This document shows positions 46,463 through 54,204 of a stretch of DNA of 64,000 bases, in pieces (the stretch's first letter is position 1; every line of letters begins with the position of its first letter). The notes beneath the pieces are model-generated. The model did no database searches. It was not told where the DNA came from and worked only from the letters and a program-made list of their open reading frames with translations. The translations under genes were made by a program, and so were the position numbers. The DNA is from Idiomarina fontislapidosi. GTDB lineage: Bacteria; Pseudomonadota; Gammaproteobacteria; Enterobacterales; Alteromonadaceae. Where the stretch lies: positions 1 through 64,000 of the forward strand of contig NZ_QJST01000003.1 in the NCBI RefSeq assembly GCF_003226255.1, read 5' to 3'.

Positions 46463-47761
46463 CTACTTAGCTACAACGCGAACATAAGCACGGTCGCGCA
46501 TTTCTTGGCGCCATGTGTCTACCTCTTCGCGGTACTTACGAGAGAATAGCATTTGATAAGCTCTATCACGCTTACTCTCTTGTGTCGCATCAAGAGTACG
46601 ACGGTCGAGTACTTCAACAATATGCCAACCAAATTGGGTACGGAACGGCTCGCTGATGACGCCCGTTTCGAGTGTGCTCACTTGTTGTTTGAACTCCTCT
46701 GCGTAACGGTCAGGGCGAGACCAGCCGAGTTCACCACCGCGTGATGCAGAACCTGGGTCAGCTGAGTGCTCTCGCGCTAATTCGGCAAATGTTTTATCGC
46801 CGTCGATAATTTGTTGGCGGAACTCACTGAGCATTTCCTCAGCTTTGTTATCCGATAAAATCACCGATGGCTTGATCAATATGTGACGCGCTTCAACTTC
46901 TTGTACTTCGACAACTTGCTCACCGCGTTTATCTGCGACACGTAAAATGTGAAAGCCGACACCACTGCGGATAGGACCGATAATTTCACCTTTGCCTTTG
47001 CCTTTTACAACTTCAGCAAACAATGTTGGCATGGTGTTTTCTGTCATCCAACCTAAGTCACCACCATCTAGGGCGTTCGAACCAGACGAAGAGCGAATAG
47101 CCAGCTGAGAGAAGTCTTCGCCCTCATTGAGTCGGTCAATAACGGCCTCAGCGCGGCGTTTTGCCGTTTCCTGCTTTTCACTGGAAGCTTCCGAATCGAC
47201 ACCAATAAGGATCTGCTGCAACCGGTACTCGGTCGGCGACTCGTTGTTTTGTTCAATCAGATTAACTAAGTTTTCAACTTCTTGTGGCGTTACTGAGACG
47301 CGACGTTGTACCGACGCACGTTCAACTTGGCTGGTGATAATTTCAGTCTTAATTTGCTCACGAAACGCCGCCCAGCTTTGACCTGAAGCAACCGTTGCTT
47401 CACGCAATTCATCGACACTCATACCGCGCTCTTGCGCAACACGAGCAAGAGCTTGATCAAGCTGCGCTTCAGATACTTCAATACCCATTCGCTCAGACAT
47501 CTGCAATTGCAGTTGTTGCTGGATCAAGCGTTCAGTGGCTTGGGTACGCAACACTTCGTCGGAGGGTGCATTAGCCGGCGAGAAGTTTTCTGATTGTTTT
47601 ACTTGTTTTACTAACTGCTCAATTTGGCTCTCTAAAATGACACCATCATCTACGATAACGGCTACGCGGTCTAACACTTGCTGTGCCTGAGCCGCCGTCG
47701 CTGTTACGCACATCATCAAAGCGATGCTGATTGAAGTGCTAAATTTAACTAACTGTTTCAT
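46463..47761 (-). CDS. surA: Periplasmic chaperone and peptidyl-prolyl isomerase SurA
   Basis: A 432-residue periplasmic chaperone for outer membrane proteins such as LptD. A signal peptide spans about 1-26 (ending AQAQQ). The N-terminal chaperone domain follows ([20 protein letters not shown]), then two parvulin domains, each with a DGGDLGWM or RGGELGWS motif and a GFHILRV or GWHIVEV end. ATG 47761 is preferred over GTG 47773, since it gives a normal signal peptide; the ribosome site is weak for both. lptD lies directly upstream. Confidence 0.95.
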   Translation of the reverse strand: MKQLVKFSTSISIALMMCVTATAAQAQQVLDRVAVIVDDGVILESQIEQLVKQVKQSENFSPANAPSDEVLRTQATERLIQQQLQLQMSERMGIEVSEAQLDQALARVAQERGMSVDELREATVASGQSWAAFREQIKTEIITSQVERASVQRRVSVTPQEVENLVNLIEQNNESPTEYRLQQILIGVDSEASSEKQETAKRRAEAVIDRLNEGEDFSQLAIRSSSGSNALDGGDLGWMTENTMPTLFAEVVKGKGKGEIIGPIRSGVGFHILRVADKRGEQVVEVQEVEARHILIKPSVILSDNKAEEMLSEFRQQIIDGDKTFAELAREHSADPGSASRGGELGWSRPDRYAEEFKQQVSTLETGVISEPFRTQFGWHIVEVLDRRTLDATQESKRDRAYQMLFSRKYREEVDTWRQEMRDRAYVRVVAK

Positions 47762-47772
47762 TATTTGTACCA

Positions 47773-50064
47773 CTAGTTACTTAAGTAAAAAGGTCGTCTG
47801 TAGCCGTAAATACTCTTTTCGAGCATTTCGATCAGACTGCTTCCGTCGCTTGAAAGACCGCTGATAATAAACTGTAAGCTAACACCATTGTCAAACTCCG
47901 GTGCCGCAAACGTGTTTTGCAGCATGCCAACGTCAGCCGTGCCTGCCATCGCTGGCTCTAAGTTAAGGCTGATGCGTCGATACGCACTGACCCGTAATGC
48001 CCAACAGCAGCTGCTATATTGAACGCCTAAAATAGCGTCGTTGGTGCGGCTATTGACTAAATCGTAATAAACGTTCGCCGCAACCTGCCATTGGTTATTA
48101 ATTTCCCACACCGCTTGCGCCCCAACTTGTTCAATATCGCTGTTTAAGATATTTGTTGCTTTGCGATGATTGACTTGGATGAGGTTTTTGTTATCAAAAC
48201 GATACTCTACAGCGGTCTGACTCTTTCTCGTTTGATTTAGTTCCGTATCGTACTGTATTGCACTTTTTAGACTCCAGTTTGGCGTGATCGCCCACGTCAT
48301 ATCTGCAACCCATTCAGTGTTGCTGGATGTACGTTCAGTATTTTGCTGCAGTAATTCAGTGCGGCTTTCATCAAAATAGTATATTTGACCAAATGCAAAA
48401 CGCAGTAGTTCACGCTCACGCTCATCAAAGATACTTGTGGTGGCACCATAGGTGATCTGATTCGCTTCTGCAATGCGATCGAGACCTGAGTATCGTTGAG
48501 CGCGAAACAGACCGTAGTAATCATCTTGCATGAGCGTGGTATCGTAAATGCCGATACTCGATTGTTCTTCATAAGGCACATACAGATATTGAATTTGAGG
48601 TACCAGCGTTTGACGACGGCTACCTTCGGCGCCATCAAAATAGCGCTCCAGGTGTAAACGACCTCGCAGTCGTGCTCGGGGTATTGAGCGTGTAACTGAG
48701 TCGGCTAGTTCGGCATTCGGGCTCTCTTGACGATAATGCGTGTATAGATAGGAGAATTCCGCTTCGCCATCGTATGCGGGCGCCTCAACGGCGTAACTCA
48801 AACTCGGTTCTAAATGAGCGCGCGTCGCGTATTGATTGGCATCATCTTGATTTTGGAAGTAGGTTAGCTCGCTTTCAACAGCCCAATTAAGCCCCGTATA
48901 GTTGCCTTGATCGTAACGCATCGAGATTTGTGGGAGTGTTCTAAATGGACTTTGATACTGGCCCAGTAGCTCGTAATCCTCGGCGCGTACCCGTGCAAAA
49001 AAGTTATCGTTCAAATAATCGACTTGTGCGACACGGTATAAATGCGTGTCGGCTCGACCTGCGAAGTCACTACCGAAATCGTTCAGGTAATTATCATCTG
49101 AGATTTGTGTCGCATCGACATAAGCACGCCAGTGTTCACCTAATTGCGCTTGTTGGTCAATATGCCATAGATAGCGATCGGCATTATCTAAACGCAAAGA
49201 GTCATTTTGTAAGTATTCGAGGTTTAACTGCCCGCCGTAGTTTTCAGTAAGAAAGCGATATTCTGATTTAAGCATGGTACCGCGCTCACTAATATAAACT
49301 GGCGCTAGAGTCGCATCCATATTGGGCGCGATATTAAAATAGTACGGTACCTCAACCTCTAGACCGTTAATCGACGAAGTGTCGATGGTTGGATATAAAA
49401 AACCAGTTTTACGTTTATCGTTCACTGGGAACGTAAAGTACGGTAAGTAAATAACGGGGATGTCGAACAGCTCTACCTTTGCCCCCCATGCTTCACCGAA
49501 GTCTTCGTCTTCGCTGATTTCAATCCGATCGGCTGTGAGTTTCCAAGCAGGATCCTCGGTTGGGCAGGTGGTGAAACTGGAGGCAAATAAGTTGACGTGT
49601 TGCTCTGATAAGCGCAGTAGCTGGGCTTGCCCACGCGCTTGAGTGCTCTTCATGCGGTATTCAGTTTCACGTAGCTCCGCGATAGACGATATACCGTTGT
49701 AATTAAAAGAGTCGCCTTTAACTTGGATATAACCATCAGAAAATAGAACACCTTGATTCGCGTCAATGGTTTGTTTTTCTTGATTAATCCGTGCAGACTC
49801 CGTCATAAGCCATTGACCATCTTGTCGAATACTGACGTTACCAGAGAACAAGGCTTCGCCGTTATTGCTCACATTCGAGTTGTCGGAATGAACCAAGATG
49901 CTACCCGGCAGCTGCTCGGACACATCAAAGCTGGGTTCTTCGAAGCTCCATTCACTGTAGCGAGCTGAGCACACACCTGTGAGCTTCTGCTGAGCAGAAA
50001 CCGATGCGCTGATGAGGGTGAGTAACACAGCGGATGCTTTGGCAACTTTGTAACGCAATGGCAA
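47773..50064 (-). CDS. lptD: LPS-assembly protein LptD
   Basis: A 763-residue outer membrane protein that inserts lipopolysaccharide in the outer leaflet together with LptE. A signal peptide covers about 1-24, an OstA-like jellyroll about 45-170, and a 26-strand type barrel the rest. The four cysteines that form the two long-range disulfides are in place (C32, one in FTTCPTE, and the pair in SSCCWALR). No ATG or GTG lies near the expected start; the reading frame opens with TTG at 50064 (a second TTG at 50058), so a rare start codon seems to be used. Confidence 0.94.
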   Translation of the reverse strand: MPLRYKVAKASAVLLTLISASVSAQQKLTGVCSARYSEWSFEEPSFDVSEQLPGSILVHSDNSNVSNNGEALFSGNVSIRQDGQWLMTESARINQEKQTIDANQGVLFSDGYIQVKGDSFNYNGISSIAELRETEYRMKSTQARGQAQLLRLSEQHVNLFASSFTTCPTEDPAWKLTADRIEISEDEDFGEAWGAKVELFDIPVIYLPYFTFPVNDKRKTGFLYPTIDTSSINGLEVEVPYYFNIAPNMDATLAPVYISERGTMLKSEYRFLTENYGGQLNLEYLQNDSLRLDNADRYLWHIDQQAQLGEHWRAYVDATQISDDNYLNDFGSDFAGRADTHLYRVAQVDYLNDNFFARVRAEDYELLGQYQSPFRTLPQISMRYDQGNYTGLNWAVESELTYFQNQDDANQYATRAHLEPSLSYAVEAPAYDGEAEFSYLYTHYRQESPNAELADSVTRSIPRARLRGRLHLERYFDGAEGSRRQTLVPQIQYLYVPYEEQSSIGIYDTTLMQDDYYGLFRAQRYSGLDRIAEANQITYGATTSIFDERERELLRFAFGQIYYFDESRTELLQQNTERTSSNTEWVADMTWAITPNWSLKSAIQYDTELNQTRKSQTAVEYRFDNKNLIQVNHRKATNILNSDIEQVGAQAVWEINNQWQVAANVYYDLVNSRTNDAILGVQYSSCCWALRVSAYRRISLNLEPAMAGTADVGMLQNTFAAPEFDNGVSLQFIISGLSSDGSSLIEMLEKSIYGYRRPFYLSN

Positions 50065-50111
50065 GATACTAATCCGTTTGTAGTCGTTAATTAATGATTA
50101 ATTACAAGCTT

Positions 50112-50119
50112 GGTATAAT
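50112..50119 (+). promoter_or_regulatory. Extended -10 promoter for amgK-murU-djlA
   Basis: TGG-TATAAT (50111-50119) is a perfect extended -10 element; TTAATG lies 17 bases further up as a weak -35. It is in the 138-base gap between the divergent lptD and amgK genes and leaves a leader of about 75 bases before amgK. Confidence 0.58.
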
Positions 50120-50202
50120 AAAGCAAATCTGAGTATTCTGCTATTTTAGTGAGATCAATTTGGTACTTATTTCGCCAAATATTGGCATAGAGAGGAGGCA
50201 CT

Positions 50203-51201
50203 TTGGAAGATTCTCGTGAGATTGGACTGGCAGCATGGTGTGAAGCCCAAACTGGGCATCCTCAAGCGCAGCTCGAAGTCGTTTCTGGAGACGCAAGTTT
50301 TCGGCGGTATTTTCGGGCTTCCGATGGTCAACGCAGCTTAATTGCTGTGGATTGCCCTCCCGATAAAGAGGATATGCGTCCTTTTCTATTGGTTGCAGAC
50401 GCCTATCAAGCAGTCGATATTCCCGTGCCTATGGTTCTCAATGTTGATCTCAAACAAGGTTACATGCTGCAAACCGATTTTGGCCACACGGTGCTGCTGT
50501 CAAAATTGCAGGAGCGAAATGTGCGTCAATATTATCAGCAAGCGTTATCGATACTCCCTCGAGTGATGCAGGTGACCGAGACCGCAGAGGGCGCGTTGCC
50601 ACCGTTTGACCGTGCCTTGCTTGACCGGGAGCTGGCGCTGTTTAAGGACTGGCTGCTGATGCAGCATATCGATATCGACTGGACAGATGAAGACGATGAC
50701 ATCTGGCAACACTTCTGTGAGCTGATGGTTAGTAACGCGTTTGAGCAGCCCCAAGTCGGTGTGCATCGCGATTATCACTCGCGTAATTTGATGGTAACTC
50801 CGCAAGGTTTAGGGGTGATTGACTTTCAGGATGCGGTGATTGGACCTATGACGTACGATGCGGTGTCTTTGCTTCGTGATTGTTATATCGAATGGTCGGA
50901 CGAATTAGTGACTGAATTGGCTCAACAACTGCGAGCGGACCTCCAAGCGACAGGTCAATTGGCATCGGCAGTAACAGCAGAACAGTGGCAGCACTGGTTT
51001 GACTGGATGGGTCTGCAGCGGCATACGAAAGCGGCAGGTATCTTTGCTCGGCTCGCTCATCGTGATGATAAAACAGGGTACTTAAAAGATGTACCGCGCA
51101 CTTTAGGCTATCTTAGTAACGTCAGTGCGAAGTATCCGCAGCTCAGCGATTATCACCACTGGCTGACTCAGCGTGTCATTCCTGCTTGGGAGCGCGCATG
51201 A
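50203..51201 (+). CDS. amgK: N-acetylmuramate/N-acetylglucosamine 1-kinase AmgK
   Basis: A 332-residue kinase of the aminoglycoside phosphotransferase (APH) fold. The catalytic loop VHRDYHSRNLMV and the metal motif GVIDFQDAVIGP are at about 186-210; GDASFRRYFR is the N-terminal nucleotide part. Next to murU it fits the AmgK-MurU cell-wall recycling route of Pseudomonas, which makes UDP-MurNAc without de novo synthesis. The start is TTG with a strong AGGAGG 4 bases upstream. Confidence 0.92.
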   Translation: MEDSREIGLAAWCEAQTGHPQAQLEVVSGDASFRRYFRASDGQRSLIAVDCPPDKEDMRPFLLVADAYQAVDIPVPMVLNVDLKQGYMLQTDFGHTVLLSKLQERNVRQYYQQALSILPRVMQVTETAEGALPPFDRALLDRELALFKDWLLMQHIDIDWTDEDDDIWQHFCELMVSNAFEQPQVGVHRDYHSRNLMVTPQGLGVIDFQDAVIGPMTYDAVSLLRDCYIEWSDELVTELAQQLRADLQATGQLASAVTAEQWQHWFDWMGLQRHTKAAGIFARLAHRDDKTGYLKDVPRTLGYLSNVSAKYPQLSDYHHWLTQRVIPAWERA

Positions 51202-51878
51202 GGGCCATGATACTCGCAGCTGGACGCGGCAAGCGCATGCAGCCATTAACTAACTTGACACCGAAACCATTGTTAAAAGTCGCTGGCAAGCCGCTGATTG
51301 AGCATATTATTGAGAAGCTCGTCGGTGCTGGGGTAACGGATATTGTCATTAACCATGCGTGGTTAGGTGATCAAATTGAAGCGTACTTGGGTGATGGTTC
51401 ACGTTGGGGCGTTCGGTTACACTATTCACCCGAGCCGGAGGGCGGTTTAGAAACAGCGGGCGGTATTATCAAAGCGCTCCCTTTACTCGGTGATAACCCC
51501 TTTTGGGTTGTGAATGGTGATATTTTTATTGAATCTGACTTAGCTGAATTGCCCACTGAACTCGAATCTGATGATTGGGCGCACCTTTTGTTCGTTCAGA
51601 ACCCAGCGCACAATCCACTGGGAGACTTTGTTCTTGAAAACGGGCGGGTGAATGCTAGAGCTTCGGAAAAAGCGGGTTACACGTTTGCCGGGATTGGGCT
51701 TTACACACCTGAGCTATTTGCCAGTTATGCAGCGGGTTTTCGACCATTAAAACCTTTATTGCTCGATGCAATCGCGAGCAACAAAGTGGCGGGCAGCCTA
51801 TTAAAAGGACATTGGACGGATGTCGGCACGCCGGCTCGCTTGAGCCAGTTAAACCAACAGGTAGAGGACACACAATGA
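51198..51878 (+). CDS. murU: N-acetylmuramate alpha-1-phosphate uridylyltransferase MurU
   Basis: A 226-residue nucleotidyltransferase that joins MurNAc-1-phosphate and UTP to UDP-MurNAc. The signature ILAAGRGKRMQPLT is at the N-terminus, KPLLKVAGKPLIEH follows, and VVNGDIFIESDL holds the metal-binding Asp. ATG 51198 overlaps the amgK stop (ATGA), which supports a coupled two-enzyme step. With anmK and mpl in the same window, the wall recycling set is well represented. Confidence 0.93.
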   Translation: MRAMILAAGRGKRMQPLTNLTPKPLLKVAGKPLIEHIIEKLVGAGVTDIVINHAWLGDQIEAYLGDGSRWGVRLHYSPEPEGGLETAGGIIKALPLLGDNPFWVVNGDIFIESDLAELPTELESDDWAHLLFVQNPAHNPLGDFVLENGRVNARASEKAGYTFAGIGLYTPELFASYAAGFRPLKPLLLDAIASNKVAGSLLKGHWTDVGTPARLSQLNQQVEDTQ

Positions 51879-52708
51879 TTTGGGGAAAGGTAATTGGTGC
51901 GCTGGCTGGCTACTTGTTTTTACGATTACCCGGGGCGATTATCGGCGTGCTGATTGGTCATTGGTTCGACCGTGGCATGGCGCAAGATTTCGCGAATCGC
52001 GGTGGCTTTGGGCAGTTTATGTATGGCAAACAGGACGCAGGTAAAGACGCGCTGTTTTTGTATACGCTATTCGCCGTGATGGGTCACCTAGCAAAAGCTA
52101 AAGGGCGCGTGACGGAGCGCGATATCTTACAAGCGTCGCAGTTGATGAAGCAATTTCGACTGGACGCTGAAGCCAAAAAAGAGGCACAAGCAGCGTTTCG
52201 AGAGGGTAAACAATCAACGTTTCCGCTTAATGATACGATGAAGCGGTTTCGCGAGTCGTTTTATGGCAACCGAGAAGTTTCTCAAGTATTCATGGAGCAA
52301 CTGATGGCGTTGGCGCTTAACGACGGAGTGCTGGATCGCGCTGAGCATGAAGTGCTCATCAATGTTGGCAAGACACTTGGTTTTAGGCGTTTTCAGATTG
52401 ACCAGTGGTTGGCAATGCAAAAGGCGGCTTTCCGCTTTCATCAGCACAAACGACAAGGGCAGAGTGGCGGTCAAAAGTCCAAGCCGTCGCAAACTGAATT
52501 GCAAGATGCCTATGAAGTACTCGGGGTTAAATCCGATCAGCCTGATGCCGAAATCAAGAAGGCGTATCGCAAGTTAATGGCGCGTCACCACCCGGATAAA
52601 CTGGCTTCTAAGGGCTTGCCCGAGCACGTCATGAAAGAAGCACAAAAACGTGCTCAAGATATTCAGTCGGCCTACGAAGTGATAAAAAAACATCGTGATA
52701 TGCGTTAG
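51875..52708 (+). CDS. djlA: Membrane-anchored co-chaperone DjlA
   Basis: A 277-residue type III membrane J-protein. A glycine-rich membrane helix is at about 6-28, a TerB-like helical domain at about 55-180, and a C-terminal J domain at about 207-275 with the HPD motif (RHHPDKL). It stimulates DnaK at the membrane. The ATG overlaps the murU stop (ATGA). The same neighbourhood near lptD occurs in E. coli. Confidence 0.95.
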   Translation: MIWGKVIGALAGYLFLRLPGAIIGVLIGHWFDRGMAQDFANRGGFGQFMYGKQDAGKDALFLYTLFAVMGHLAKAKGRVTERDILQASQLMKQFRLDAEAKKEAQAAFREGKQSTFPLNDTMKRFRESFYGNREVSQVFMEQLMALALNDGVLDRAEHEVLINVGKTLGFRRFQIDQWLAMQKAAFRFHQHKRQGQSGGQKSKPSQTELQDAYEVLGVKSDQPDAEIKKAYRKLMARHHPDKLASKGLPEHVMKEAQKRAQDIQSAYEVIKKHRDMR

Positions 52709-52711
52709 CTG

Positions 52712-53506
52712 TTAAAAACCCTGAAATTTAAGCCAGCCTTTTATGACACTGTGAAGCTCGTCGGCGACTTCGGGCGGTTGAGTCAGCAAAACACGTGGGC
52801 GATAACTTAACTGTTGGTATTTATCACTCATGGTTTTATGCATCGGCCATTGCGTTGTAACCCAACGATTCGCCGATGCCGACTTTATATCTAAAACCGG
52901 AAACGGTAGCTTTGCAATTTGCGTGCTTAATAGTTCATTAAGTCGTAATTGTGGTAAGAATACGTCGATCAAGACAACAGCATCGGGCGCTACCTCGGGG
53001 TTTTCTTTTACCCAATCCAGCCAGAGTGCGCCACTGATTCCCTCAATCACCCAGACGGTGAATCCTGGTCGTGGGTTAATCTTCTCATAGATAGCGTCAA
53101 GGCGCTTAAATAATGATGAACGATAGGGATCTAAGGCGCTTGCATCGGGCTGATAATAACCTACGTCAGTATTGTAGTTGGCTAGTGAAGAGGGTTCTAT
53201 CAGTGTGTCTGGTGGCGTTATCGCCCAGCTACGCCATCCCAGTTCAGCCGCTTGCTGATAGCTCGATTTAATCAGTGGTGATTGTAGCGGATGTAAACCC
53301 CAAGTAGGTAGGGTTACAAATTGTCCCCGCTCAAAGTTTTTAAGTGGGTCGCGTTGCAGCGCGAGGTAAACCACTTCGGGAGATTCTGAATCGTTTAACC
53401 AAACAACCTCGTGCGGCGGTACAAAACGGGCACGGTCGTCCTGTCCATAGGCAGATATAGACCCAAGTAAAATGGCGATAAAGATGACAAGGTGATGCGT
53501 TTTCAT
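52712..53506 (-). CDS. DUF3530 family periplasmic protein
   Basis: A 264-residue protein with a signal peptide (about 1-21, ending SAYGQ). The rest looks like a truncated alpha/beta hydrolase fold: VVYLALQRD, a PTWGLHPLQSP loop, and EGISGALWL as a nucleophile-elbow-like G-x-S-G. I place it in DUF3530, of unknown function, with moderate certainty. It converges on djlA with a 3-base gap and lies downstream of rluA's end in the other direction of reading, that is, after rapA-rluA on the same strand. Confidence 0.68.
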   Translation of the reverse strand: MKTHHLVIFIAILLGSISAYGQDDRARFVPPHEVVWLNDSESPEVVYLALQRDPLKNFERGQFVTLPTWGLHPLQSPLIKSSYQQAAELGWRSWAITPPDTLIEPSSLANYNTDVGYYQPDASALDPYRSSLFKRLDAIYEKINPRPGFTVWVIEGISGALWLDWVKENPEVAPDAVVLIDVFLPQLRLNELLSTQIAKLPFPVLDIKSASANRWVTTQWPMHKTMSDKYQQLSYRPRVLLTQPPEVADELHSVIKGWLKFQGF

Positions 53507-53544
53507 ACCTTTTTATCGTCCCCGCTGGGTAACTCTTTAGTTAT

Positions 53545-54204
53545 TTAGGTAAACGGACAGGGACTTGTAAATACACAAGGTTGTTCGGTCAGTGGGCTGA
53601 TGACTTTGAGTTCGAATGCATGAAGCAGTAAGCGGTCCGCCGCCTCGAAGGCAACAGGGTGTGCATAAAACTTATCACCTAATATGGGGCACTCTAAGGC
53701 CAGCATGTGAACACGCAGTTGATGTGACCGACCCGTATAGGGAAACAGTTTAACCGTGCTACTTTGAGGTCCGCTATCAATGACTTGGTAGCCGGTTTGG
53801 CTAGCTTTGCCGTTGAAAAAGTCGACATGCTGCTTGGGGCGATTAGGCCAGTCGCAACTGAGCGGCAGATCGATACAGCCGCTTGCTCCTGGGAGTCGAC
53901 CCCAAACTTTGGCTAAATAAGTCTTTTTTGTGGTGCGCTGCTGAAATTGCCTGCTCAAATGGCTTTGTGCCGGCTTGCCGATTGCAAATATCATCACACC
54001 TGAGGTTGCCATGTCGAGGCGATGCACTACGCGAATATCTGGAAAAACTCGTGCTAATCGCGTATAGACCGAATCTCTGTGTTCAACGGCTTTACCCGGT
54101 ACGCTGAGTAAGCCTGCTGGTTTATCAACCACAACCACGGCATCATCTCGATAGATTATCTTAAGATAGGGCCGGGTTGGTGGTTGATAATTAAGCAACG
54201 CCAT
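53545..54204 (-). CDS. rluA: Dual-specificity RNA pseudouridine synthase RluA
   Basis: A 219-residue enzyme that makes pseudouridine at 23S rRNA 746 and tRNA position 32. The catalytic motif VHRLDMATSGVMIFA is at about 60-74, and GRSHQLRVHM near residue 160. There is no S4 domain, as in E. coli RluA (219 residues). The ATG overlaps the rapA stop in TAATG, so the two are coupled. Confidence 0.94.
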   Translation of the reverse strand: MALLNYQPPTRPYLKIIYRDDAVVVVDKPAGLLSVPGKAVEHRDSVYTRLARVFPDIRVVHRLDMATSGVMIFAIGKPAQSHLSRQFQQRTTKKTYLAKVWGRLPGASGCIDLPLSCDWPNRPKQHVDFFNGKASQTGYQVIDSGPQSSTVKLFPYTGRSHQLRVHMLALECPILGDKFYAHPVAFEAADRLLLHAFELKVISPLTEQPCVFTSPCPFT

